From the NCBI GenBank assembly GCA_015488565.1, contig WFNQ01000245.1:1-8247 (forward strand): 8,247 nt of DNA, read 5' to 3'. The DNA comes from Thiomicrorhabdus sp. GTDB lineage: Bacteria > Pseudomonadota > Gammaproteobacteria > Thiomicrospirales > Thiomicrospiraceae. Position 1 is the first letter of the stretch. Each line of letters begins with the position of its first letter. A model generated the notes under the pieces. That model was not told the DNA's origin, ran no database searches, and saw only the letters and a program-made list of their open reading frames with translations. Positions 1-6,356 of this stretch are shown here, piece by piece. The position numbers and the translations under genes were made by a program.

Positions 1-9
1 ATTAGGGGA

Positions 10-717
10 TTACCAATTAAGATTTTTACTCGAGGCTTTTGATAAGTCAGTCAGTTTTTGTTGGTGCGCCTGTAGCTCTTCTGTTGTTGTGCGTAAGACT
101 TTTAAAGGTGCTCGATTTTGCAGAGTAAGTGTTTGAGAAAGAGGTTGTTTGCTGTTTTTATTTTTGTCTGTTTGATGGCTGAGTGTTAAATCCGTTTGCC
201 CACCCGTCATGGTTAAATAGACGTCGGCAAGTATTTCAGAATCGAGCAGAGCACCATGTAAGGTTCGGTTTGAGTTGTCAATATAAAGACGCTTACAGAG
301 TGCGTCTAGCGAGTTTCGTTGTCCAGGGTAGGTTTTACGTGCCAGTTTAAGTGAGTCAGTGATTTGGCAGTGGTCTTCAATTTTTCCCCATTTATTATTG
401 GGTAAAAGTGACAGTTCATTATTAATAAAGCCAACATCAAAAGGGGCGTTATGAATAATCAGTTCTGCTCCTTGAACGTATTCCATAAAGTCATCGACAA
501 CGGCTGAAAAAAGTGGCTTGTCTTTTAGAAAGTCATCGGTAATACCGTGAACATCAATGGCGTCTTGTGGTACGGATCTTTCTGGATAAATGTATTGATG
601 GTAGTTGTTGTGTGTTAGCCGGCGTTTTATCATTTCAACCGCACCAATTTCAATAATACGGTCGCCGTTATGAGGATCAAACCCCGTGGTTTCGGTATCC
701 AGTAGAATTTGACGCAT
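10..717 (-). CDS. dnaQ: DNA polymerase III epsilon subunit (3'-5' proofreading exonuclease)
   Basis: Encodes the proofreading exonuclease of the replicative polymerase, which removes misincorporated nucleotides while bound to the alpha subunit. The 235-residue product carries the DEDDh set: Asp7 and Glu9 in DTETTG (ExoI), Asp94 in HNAPFD (ExoII), and His154 and Asp159 in HGALLD (ExoIII). After the nuclease domain, MTGGQTDLTL (about 170-179) aligns with the place where E. coli epsilon has its beta-clamp-binding motif (QTSMAF), so Gln174-Leu179 is the likely clamp contact. A Gln/Lys/Ser-rich linker follows, then a C-terminal segment ending in Trp like the E. coli alpha-binding tail. Length is close to the E. 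coli protein (243). The ATG at 715-717 gives a natural N-terminus (MRQILLDTETTG) and has a weak purine-rich AAGAGAG upstream on the minus strand. It is divergent from the FKBP gene; rnhA, its common neighbour in this class, is not in view. Confidence 0.97.
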   Translation of the reverse strand: MRQILLDTETTGFDPHNGDRIIEIGAVEMIKRRLTHNNYHQYIYPERSVPQDAIDVHGITDDFLKDKPLFSAVVDDFMEYVQGAELIIHNAPFDVGFINNELSLLPNNKWGKIEDHCQITDSLKLARKTYPGQRNSLDALCKRLYIDNSNRTLHGALLDSEILADVYLTMTGGQTDLTLSHQTDKNKNSKQPLSQTLTLQNRAPLKVLRTTTEELQAHQQKLTDLSKASSKNLNW

Positions 718-780
718 TTTTACTCTCTTTTTCGGTAGAATTGTAGGACGTTATTTTAGTGCAAAATAAAAGGAAGGTGT
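718..780. promoter_or_regulatory. Divergent intergenic region between dnaQ and the FKBP gene
   Basis: This 63-base gap must carry start signals for both divergent genes. For the plus-strand gene, AAGGAAGG at 770-777 is a good Shine-Dalgarno sequence just before the ATG at 781. On the minus strand, TACAAT (complement of 740-745) is a plausible -10 for dnaQ, but I see no good -35 at normal spacing. No convincing -35/-10 pair is visible for the plus strand. The ribosome site is well supported; the promoter calls are weak. Confidence 0.4.
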
Positions 781-1206
781 ATGAGAATTAAAAAAGGCAG
801 TCGAGTGACATTTCATTATGAATTACGTGATGAAAGTGGCGAGGTTGTAGATTCAACCTTTGACAGTGAACCCGTTATTTATATTCAAGGTGAAGGGGAA
901 ATTATTGAAGGACTTGAAGATTTCATGGAGGGTGAAGAACCTGGATTTGAAGCCAAAGTAACCATACCGCCTGAAAAGGGGTATGGCGTTACCAATGAAG
1001 AGTTAATTGTTTTTGCTGGGCCTGAAAACTTTGAGGATAATGTTGAAATTGAAGTTGGCTCTACCGTTGAAACGGAAGACCCAGAGGGTGAAACCATTGT
1101 CTTTCGGATTATTGAAGTGACCGAAGATCGTGTGTACTTAGATGGCAATCACCCTTTAGCAAATCAAACCTTGGATTACAAAGTAGAAGTGTTAGAGGTT
1201 CATTAA
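781..1206 (+). CDS. SlyD-like FKBP-type peptidyl-prolyl cis-trans isomerase
   Basis: Predicted cytosolic prolyl isomerase and folding helper (EC 5.2.1.8) of the SlyD/FkpB class. The 141-residue protein has a split FKBP fold: an N-terminal part with FHYELRDESGEVVDST, then EGEIIEGLEDFMEGEEPG and the IPPEKGYG turn (about 1-69). An inserted IF chaperone domain follows (about 70-120), and the FKBP fold closes with DGNHPLANQTLDYKVEVLEV (about 121-140), close to the SlyD signature DGNHMLAGQ. It stops just after the closing strand, so it lacks the His/Cys-rich nickel-binding tail of E. coli SlyD. It is strongly acidic. There is no signal peptide, so it is not the periplasmic FkpA type. A strong Shine-Dalgarno (AAGGAAGG) supports the ATG. 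The gene converges on the dioxygenase gene, with a palindromic repeat between them. Family assignment is secure; the choice between slyD and fkpB is not, so no symbol is given. Confidence 0.93.
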   Translation: MRIKKGSRVTFHYELRDESGEVVDSTFDSEPVIYIQGEGEIIEGLEDFMEGEEPGFEAKVTIPPEKGYGVTNEELIVFAGPENFEDNVEIEVGSTVETEDPEGETIVFRIIEVTEDRVYLDGNHPLANQTLDYKVEVLEVH

Positions 1207-1216
1207 TCTTTTTATC

Positions 1217-1264
1217 ACCCAAATGTTTACACTATTTTTCACATTTCTATGTAAGGGTTTGGGT
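1217..1264 (+). repeat. 48-bp palindromic repeat unit (copy 1) between convergent genes
   Basis: The ends form an inverted repeat: ACCCAAA at 1217-1223 against TTTGGGT at 1258-1264, continued by TTAC at 1227-1230 against GTAA at 1251-1254. Two of the three mismatched stem positions could still pair as G-U in RNA. The same 48-base unit occurs in reverse orientation at 1954-2001 (39 of 48 positions identical without gaps, 8 of 9 differences being transitions). The trinucleotide ATC lies directly on both sides (1214-1216 and 1265-1267), which could be a target-site duplication. The right edge touches the stop codon of the dioxygenase gene. It may also act as a hairpin between the convergent transcripts, but no T-tract follows it in either direction. 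Confidence 0.75.
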
Positions 1265-1265
1265 A

Positions 1266-1952
1266 TCACACATTACCGCATTTTAAATTGCTAGGAACGG
1301 CAATGTGAATGCGTTTTGGGTTGGGTAGGTTTAAGTTGTCCATTAATATCGAAAATTCATCCAATGATTTTCCAGCACCGATACGGGTATTAAACGCCTT
1401 CTCTTCAGCAATGGTGGACTGGTTGAATCCTTTGTAGTCGTGTCCCGGAAAAACAAGGGTATTGTTTGGCAAGGTAAATAGTTTTTGTGTAATGGAGTGG
1501 TATAAGGCTTCATTGCTACCCAGCTGAAAATCAGTACGTCCACAATCTCGAATTAATAACGCATCGCCGGTAAAGGCCGCACCTTCAATAAGATAGGTAC
1601 TGTCATTATCAGTGTGTCCGGGTGTGTGGAGTATGCGAATTTCTTGTTTTCCTAGTGTTAACACATCATTTTCAGAGGTCAGGATATCAGCACAAGGTGA
1701 GTTTGAGTTTTTATGAATAACAATTTGAGCCCCTGTTTTTTTGCGTAATGACCCCGCGCCAGTAATGTGATCGGCATGAACATGGGTTTCTAGTAGGTAT
1801 TTTACGGTCAGACCTAGCTCCGTTACCAGTTGTAAATCGCGTTCAACTTGCTCAATAACCGTATCAATAATAGCCGCTTCTTTGGTCGCTTCATCCCAGA
1901 TTAAATAAGTATATGTCCAAGTGTCATAATCAAATAACTGACGAATTTTCAT
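1266..1952 (-). CDS. ETHE1-like persulfide dioxygenase (MBL fold)
   Basis: Predicted non-heme iron persulfide dioxygenase (EC 1.13.11.18), which oxidises glutathione persulfide to sulfite plus glutathione in sulfide detoxification or oxidation. The 228-residue protein has the metallo-beta-lactamase motif THVHADH (His57, His59, Asp61, His62), then TPGHT (His113), FTGDALLIRDCGRTDFQ (Asp130) and FPGHDYKG (His171). By comparison with human ETHE1, His57, His113 and Asp130 are the expected iron ligands. The CGRTDFQ block (138-143 for GRTDFQ), the NLNLPNPK segment and the C-terminal AVPSNLKCG (Cys225) mark the ETHE1 branch, as opposed to glyoxalase II or the beta-lactamases. Length fits the single-domain form, with no rhodanese fusion. 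The ATG at 1950-1952 has AAGGA about 8 bases upstream, and that ribosome site lies inside the flanking palindrome. Repeat elements abut both gene ends. It stands as a single gene, convergent with the FKBP gene and divergent from hrpA. Confidence 0.94.
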   Translation of the reverse strand: MKIRQLFDYDTWTYTYLIWDEATKEAAIIDTVIEQVERDLQLVTELGLTVKYLLETHVHADHITGAGSLRKKTGAQIVIHKNSNSPCADILTSENDVLTLGKQEIRILHTPGHTDNDSTYLIEGAAFTGDALLIRDCGRTDFQLGSNEALYHSITQKLFTLPNNTLVFPGHDYKGFNQSTIAEEKAFNTRIGAGKSLDEFSILMDNLNLPNPKRIHIAVPSNLKCGNV

Positions 1953-1953
1953 A

Positions 1954-2114
1954 GCCCAAATCCTTATATAGAAACGCGAAAAATAGTGTAAGTATTTGGA
2001 AAATCTAGGGTTTTTAAATATGCAATCGCCCCCATAGGTTCGGTGAAATATTTTAAAACCCTAGATTTTTCAAAGGGTTGTGCTAGATTTGTGTTTCTAT
2101 GTAAGGATTTGGGC
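1954..2114. repeat. 161-bp imperfect palindromic element (ERIC/MITE-like)
   Basis: Outer arms 1954-1975 and 2093-2114 are 22-base inverted repeats with one mismatch (GCCCAAATCCTTA at the left end). Inner arms 2000-2021 and 2048-2069 are another 22-base pair with one mismatch, including a perfect 15-base AAAATCTAGGGTTTT. The spacers between outer and inner arms (24 and 23 bases) do not pair, and the central loop is 26 bases (2022-2047). The left part, 1954-2001, is the 48-bp unit also found at 1217-1264; the right part, 2067-2114, is a degenerate third copy. ATA lies on both outer edges (1951-1953 and 2115-2117). No ORF is present inside. The left arm supplies the whole near 5' leader and ribosome site of the dioxygenase gene. 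The shape resembles ERIC-type repeats or a MITE; the family is not one I can name. Confidence 0.8.
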
Positions 2115-2138
2115 ATAGTAAGAACCTTGTGTTTTGTT

Positions 2139-2147
2139 TGCTATAAT
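2139..2147 (+). promoter_or_regulatory. Extended -10 promoter for hrpA
   Basis: TGCTATAAT is a perfect extended -10 (TGn plus the consensus TATAAT at 2142-2147). No recognisable -35 sits at 16-18 bases upstream, as is common for extended -10 promoters. Transcription would start near 2154, giving hrpA a leader of about 98 bases. The element lies just outside the palindromic repeat, so the repeat would be upstream of the transcript. Confidence 0.6.
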
Positions 2148-2161
2148 GTGAGAGCCTTGCA

Positions 2162-2195
2162 TATAAGCCATTGATGTAGCTTATACCTGTATAAG
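2162..2195 (+). promoter_or_regulatory. Overlapping inverted repeats in the hrpA leader
   Basis: Two short perfect inverted repeats share sequence. TATAAGC (2162-2168) pairs with GCTTATA (2179-2185) across a 10-base loop. CTTATAC (2180-2186) is mirrored by GTATAAG (2189-2195) around a 2-base centre. As RNA the two stems exclude each other; as DNA the second is a compact operator-like palindrome just downstream of the predicted transcription start. Neither matches a regulator site I can name. Confidence 0.4.
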
Positions 2196-2251
2196 TAAAA
2201 ACATGCATTTATGCCGATTATTATCCTTTATATAAAGTTATTCCGTCAACC

Positions 2252-5200
2252 ATGAATTCTATTTTGTTTCCCCCTCAAAAAAATGACCTACTTCCTTTGC
2301 TTGAACAGTGTATGGCGAAAGATTATTTTGTTTTGCAGCGTTCATTGAATAAGCTTGATTTTAATCAGTTAACCGAACAGGACTCGGCTTGGAAAAAGTG
2401 GGCTGAAAAAGCACAACGTTCGTTAGAAGAGGCGAAGCAACGCAAGCTAAGTGTGCCTAAGGTTCAATATGATATGGCATTACCTGTCGCGGCTAAAAAA
2501 TCGCAGTTAGTTGAATTGATTCGTGAGAATCAGGTGGTGGTGATTGCAGGGGAAACGGGATCAGGAAAGACCACTCAAATTCCTAAAATTTGTTTAGAGG
2601 CGGGGCAAGGTGTTCGAGGAAAAATTGGCTGTACTCAACCCAGAAGGTTGGCAGCCAAAAGTGTTTCGGAGCGTATTGCTGAAGAACTGGGTTCGCCGCT
2701 TGGTGATGTTGTGGGGTATCAGGTACGCTTTTTAGACCTTGTGAAAGCACACAGTTTAATTAAGGTGATGACCGATGGTATTTTGCTGGCAGAGGTGCAA
2801 AACGATCGCTTTTTAACGCAATATGACACCATTATTATTGATGAAGCCCATGAACGAAGCATTAATATTGATTTTTTATTGGGTATTCTTAAGCAACTGC
2901 TATTAAAAAGAGCCGATTTAAAAGTCATTATCACGTCAGCAACGATTGATACACAGCGGTTTGCCGAGCATTTTACCTTAAACGGGAAACGCCCCCCCGT
3001 GGTGGAAGTCTCGGGTAGAACGTTTCCGGTTGAACTGCGCTATCGCCCATTGGCTTCTTATGAAGACGATGCGGGTAACCTTATTGAACAGGATGTAACG
3101 ACGGGGATTGCAGATGCCATTGATGAGTTGTCAAACGAGGATCCATTTGGTGATGTGTTGGTTTTTCAAGTGGGTGAACGAGATATTAAGGAGACGGCGG
3201 AAGTTTTACGCAAACGCAATCTCAAAAACACTGAAATTATACCGCTGTATGCACGGCTCGCGATGAGCGATCAGCAAAAGATTTTTCAAACCTCACAAAA
3301 ACGTCGCATTATTTTGAGTACCAATGTCGCCGAAACCTCGTTAACCGTTCCAGGTATCAAGTATGTTATTGACCCAGGGTTGGTTCGAATCAGTCGTTAC
3401 AGCGTGCGCAGCAAAGTACAACGCTTGCCCATTGAAAAAATTTCACAAGCCTCAGCGAATCAGCGAAAAGGGCGTTGTGGTCGAGTGAGTGATGGCATTT
3501 GCATTCGTTTATACGATGAAGAGAGTTTTCGCGCACGTCCCGAATTTACCGACCCTGAAATACATCGAACGGCATTGTCTTCGGTTATTTTAACCATGGC
3601 GCAGTTAAAACTGGGGGAGGTTCATCGTTTTCCATTTATTGAAAAACCAGCGGATAAGTCGATTAATGATGGCTTTCGGCAGTTGCATGAATTAGGTGCA
3701 TTAGATAAAGAGCGAAGATTAACACCAGAAGGGCGACAAATCGCAAAACTGCCTATTGATCCGAGTGTGGCCAAAATGGTGGTTGAGGCGGAAAAAAATG
3801 GGGTGTTAGCGGAGTTGATTGTGATTGCGGCGGCGTTAAGCATTCAAGACCCAAGAGATATCAACCAAACGACCATGCAAGCGGCAAGAATCGCACATAA
3901 ACCCTTTGAAGATGAGCGTTCTGATTTTTTATTCTATTTAAATCTATGGCATTTTTATGGGCATCAGCGCCGTCACTTAACTCAGAATAAATTAAGAAAA
4001 CTCTGTAAAACCAATTTTTTATCGTACATGAGAATGCGAGAGTGGCATGAATTAACGGTGCAACTTGAGCAGAGCTTAAAGCGCATTGGTATGCGAGTGG
4101 GAAAATTACACCTGTTTGAAGAAAAGCGTCAAATCAATCAGCAAGGTATCGCCACCGAGGAAGTGCAAGAGCGATTAAGCGATCTGCACAGTATCGCCGT
4201 GCACAAGTCCTTGTTGGCTGGGTTATTAGGTAATGTGGCGATGCGAGACGATGATAAATCATTTTTAGGTGCGCGCAGTACTAAGCTGTTTGTTCATCCC
4301 AGCTCAACACTTTTTAAACGCAAGCCTAAGTGGATGTTAGCGGGCGAATTGGTTGAAACCACCAAACTTTATGCGCGTAATAATGCCGTCATTGATATTC
4401 ATTGGGTGGAAGGCTTGGCGAAACACTTAATTAAACACAGTTATAGTGATCCGCATTGGCAAAAAAAGCGTGGTCAAGTGGGGGCGTATGAGTCCATTAC
4501 GCTGTATGGCTTGCCGATTGTAAGTCGCCGACACTGTAATTATGGTCCGATTAACCCCGTTGAAGCGCATAAGATTTTTATTCGTCACGGTTTGGTAGAA
4601 GGGCAGTTGTTTTCGAAGGTTAATTTTTTTGTGCATAACCAAGCGTTGGTGCAAAAAATTGAAAAGCTAGAGCATAAGCTACGTCGTCCTGATTTTTTGG
4701 TGGACGATGAGTTAATCTATCAGTTTTATGATGAACGAATTCCCAAGCATCTTTACAGTAAACCGGCCTTTGAAAAATGGGCAAAAAAGGCTGAAAAAGA
4801 GACGCCAGAAGAGATAAAAGCACTCTATTTAACCGAAGAATATTTAATGAAACAGCAGGCGAGTACCTCGCTGTTACAGGATTTTCCTGATCAAGTTCAT
4901 CTATCGAATCAGCTATCCTTTGATGTGGATTATCATTTTGAACCGGGAAAAAAACGTGATGGTTTAATCTATCATTTACCCTTATCGAGCTTAAACTTGG
5001 TAAAACCAGATACCTTTGAATGGTTAACACCTGGGTTATTAAAAGAGAAAACGGCTTTTTACATTAAGTCGTTGCCTAAGTCGTTAAGAAAGCAGTTTGT
5101 GCCTGTGCCACAGTACGTTGCGTTGGTATTGGAGGAAATGTCTTCAGATAAACCAGAAAGCTATCTTCACCAACTGGTTTGGGCATTGAATCGTCGTGGT

Positions 5201-6238
5201 CACGATAAGGTGACGAGCCAGCACTTTATAGATATTGAGTTACCAGAGCACTTAACTCCCTTTTTTATTTTACAAGATGAAAAAAATAGTGTCCTAGCCG
5301 AAGGAGGTGATTTAGCCGATTTAAAAACGCGTTATCAACATTTAGTGGACGCTAAAATTCAGCAGCATCAGTCGAAATCGCAAAGCACAGAGAGAGAGAT
5401 TGATACGTGGGATTTTGGGGATTTAGTGACATCACAAAAAATTAAGCATCAGAAATCTGAAATGGAAGCCTACCCAGCGTTACAGCAAAGGGGGGGGGGG
5501 ATTTTCTTAACACTAATGAGTGATCAAGCGGATGCGTTGAAGACACATGGCAAGGCGGTATTGGCGTTAATGCGACGAATGTTGGACGATAAATTGAAAT
5601 ACCTGCAAAAAAAATTACCGTTACAAAAAGCCTGCTTGTGCTATGCGCCTTATGGAACTTGTCAGGATTTAACGGAGCAGGTAATTGATCGAGCCTTAAT
5701 GCAGTTGATTCCCAATCCGGAAACCATTCGAACTCAGAGTGATTTTGAAGCCGCATTAGCGCAGGTTCGACAACAGTGGATTGAAGTGGCACACGCCGTA
5801 GCACATCAAGTGAATGACATATTTGTACTGCACCAACAAATCACGAAACGAGTAAAAGGGCGAGTCAACCCACGTTGGCTGGGTTCGATTGCCGATGTTA
5901 AGACACAGTTAGATAACTTAATCGCAAAAGATTTTGTTCGCAGTACGCCAGAGGTTTGGTTTAAACAGATCGTACGCTATTTAAAAGGCATTGAAGTGCG
6001 CTTGGAAAAAATAGACCAAGATCCCAGTAAAGATCAGTTAGCGGTACGTCAAATACAATCATTGTTAGCCAAATATGAACATTTATCGCTCGATGTGGCG
6101 TATCAAAATACGACTGAGTTAACAGAGTTAAGATGGTGGATTGAAGAGTTACGGTTGTCGTTATTTGCACAGCCAATGAAGACACTTAAGCCAGTTTCGA
6201 TTAAACGCATTGAAAAAATGATGGGGAGCTTGGCTTAA
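2252..6238 (+). CDS. hrpA: ATP-dependent RNA helicase HrpA (DEAH box)
   Basis: DEAH-box RNA helicase; in E. coli HrpA acts on mRNA and on stalled or collided ribosomes. The 1328-residue product is the expected size (E. coli about 1300). Visible motifs in order: Walker A GETGSGKTT (100-108), TQPRR (128-132), GYQVRF (155-160), DEAH (197-200), SAT (229-231), then STNVAETSLTVPG (356-368) and QRKGRCGR (404-411) of the second RecA domain. Winged-helix/HA2-like and OB-like regions follow, then the long C-terminal region typical of bacterial HrpA (DUF3418-type) with KYLQKKLP and YAPYG. It is intact across the window. The ATG at 2252 is chosen because the N-terminus before Walker A matches HrpA in length, but no Shine-Dalgarno is visible; Met21 is an alternative without better support. 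The coding sequence contains an 11-G run (codons 1080-1083) and a 7-C run (2992-2998), both slippage-prone. No clear terminator follows the stop. Confidence 0.97.
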   Translation: MNSILFPPQKNDLLPLLEQCMAKDYFVLQRSLNKLDFNQLTEQDSAWKKWAEKAQRSLEEAKQRKLSVPKVQYDMALPVAAKKSQLVELIRENQVVVIAGETGSGKTTQIPKICLEAGQGVRGKIGCTQPRRLAAKSVSERIAEELGSPLGDVVGYQVRFLDLVKAHSLIKVMTDGILLAEVQNDRFLTQYDTIIIDEAHERSINIDFLLGILKQLLLKRADLKVIITSATIDTQRFAEHFTLNGKRPPVVEVSGRTFPVELRYRPLASYEDDAGNLIEQDVTTGIADAIDELSNEDPFGDVLVFQVGERDIKETAEVLRKRNLKNTEIIPLYARLAMSDQQKIFQTSQKRRIILSTNVAETSLTVPGIKYVIDPGLVRISRYSVRSKVQRLPIEKISQASANQRKGRCGRVSDGICIRLYDEESFRARPEFTDPEIHRTALSSVILTMAQLKLGEVHRFPFIEKPADKSINDGFRQLHELGALDKERRLTPEGRQIAKLPIDPSVAKMVVEAEKNGVLAELIVIAAALSIQDPRDINQTTMQAARIAHKPFEDERSDFLFYLNLWHFYGHQRRHLTQNKLRKLCKTNFLSYMRMREWHELTVQLEQSLKRIGMRVGKLHLFEEKRQINQQGIATEEVQERLSDLHSIAVHKSLLAGLLGNVAMRDDDKSFLGARSTKLFVHPSSTLFKRKPKWMLAGELVETTKLYARNNAVIDIHWVEGLAKHLIKHSYSDPHWQKKRGQVGAYESITLYGLPIVSRRHCNYGPINPVEAHKIFIRHGLVEGQLFSKVNFFVHNQALVQKIEKLEHKLRRPDFLVDDELIYQFYDERIPKHLYSKPAFEKWAKKAEKETPEEIKALYLTEEYLMKQQASTSLLQDFPDQVHLSNQLSFDVDYHFEPGKKRDGLIYHLPLSSLNLVKPDTFEWLTPGLLKEKTAFYIKSLPKSLRKQFVPVPQYVALVLEEMSSDKPESYLHQLVWALNRRGHDKVTSQHFIDIELPEHLTPFFILQDEKNSVLAEGGDLADLKTRYQHLVDAKIQQHQSKSQSTEREIDTWDFGDLVTSQKIKHQKSEMEAYPALQQRGGGIFLTLMSDQADALKTHGKAVLALMRRMLDDKLKYLQKKLPLQKACLCYAPYGTCQDLTEQVIDRALMQLIPNPETIRTQSDFEAALAQVRQQWIEVAHAVAHQVNDIFVLHQQITKRVKGRVNPRWLGSIADVKTQLDNLIAKDFVRSTPEVWFKQIVRYLKGIEVRLEKIDQDPSKDQLAVRQIQSLLAKYEHLSLDVAYQNTTELTELRWWIEELRLSLFAQPMKTLKPVSIKRIEKMMGSLA
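5490..5500 (+). repeat. Poly-G tract (11 G) inside hrpA
   Basis: Eleven consecutive G encode the end of an Arg codon and three Gly codons (residues 1080-1083, QQRGGGIF). In this register the reading frame is open through to the HrpA C-terminus, and the region keeps HrpA-like features downstream (KYLQKKLP, YAPYG). Gain or loss of one base would shift the frame and remove about the last 245 residues. Tracts of this kind are classical slipped-strand mispairing sites, and also common sites of sequencing error. Confidence 0.9.
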
Positions 6239-6286
6239 TAAGGGCTTGTTTGGCGTTTTCCTGAGAGACGTTCCAAAAAATATTTT

Positions 6287-6316
6287 TTTACGGATAAGTA
6301 AAAATTAGGATAGAAT
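6287..6316 (+). promoter_or_regulatory. Sigma70-like promoter for the cytochrome c gene
   Basis: TTTACG (6287-6292, 4 of 6 to the -35 consensus) and TAGAAT (6311-6316, 5 of 6 to the -10) are separated by 18 bases. They lie in the 118-base gap after hrpA and about 40 bases upstream of the cytochrome start codon. This suggests the cytochrome is transcribed independently of hrpA. Confidence 0.55.
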
Positions 6317-6344
6317 AGCGCCTGAAATTTTTCATTTTTTTAAA

Positions 6345-6349
6345 AAGGA
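6345..6349 (+). promoter_or_regulatory. Ribosome binding site of the cytochrome c gene
   Basis: AAGGA, with an A-rich lead, sits 7 bases before the ATG at 6357. It fixes the start at the codon that gives a proper lipoprotein signal peptide. Confidence 0.75.
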
Positions 6350-6356
6350 TCAACAA

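Noticed and set aside
885..1148. Minus-strand open frame of 87 residues inside the FKBP gene
   Set aside because: Ser/Pro-rich translation of the antisense of an acidic coding sequence; no ribosome site and no recognisable domain.
1217..1264. Palindrome as an ordinary Rho-independent terminator for the convergent genes
   Set aside because: The stem has mismatches, a 20-base loop, and no T-tract after it on either strand. The repeat-family explanation fits better, though a hairpin effect on RNA ends is not excluded.
1954..2001. Promoter for the dioxygenase gene from CTTACA and TATATA on the minus strand
   Set aside because: Spacing of 18 is acceptable, but transcription would start almost at the ATG and leave out the AAGGA ribosome site, so this pair is unlikely to be the main promoter.
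2187..2206. LexA/SOS box in the hrpA leader (CTGTATAAG)
   Set aside because: The left half CTGT is present, but the matching ACAG at the right distance is missing.
4620..5030. Minus-strand open frame of 136 residues inside hrpA
   Set aside because: Lies wholly within the conserved HrpA C-terminal region, with no domain and no start signal.
5442..5804. Minus-strand open frame of 120 residues across the poly-G tract
   Set aside because: Antisense shadow of hrpA; it stays open across the tract by chance, and has no ribosome site or family resemblance.
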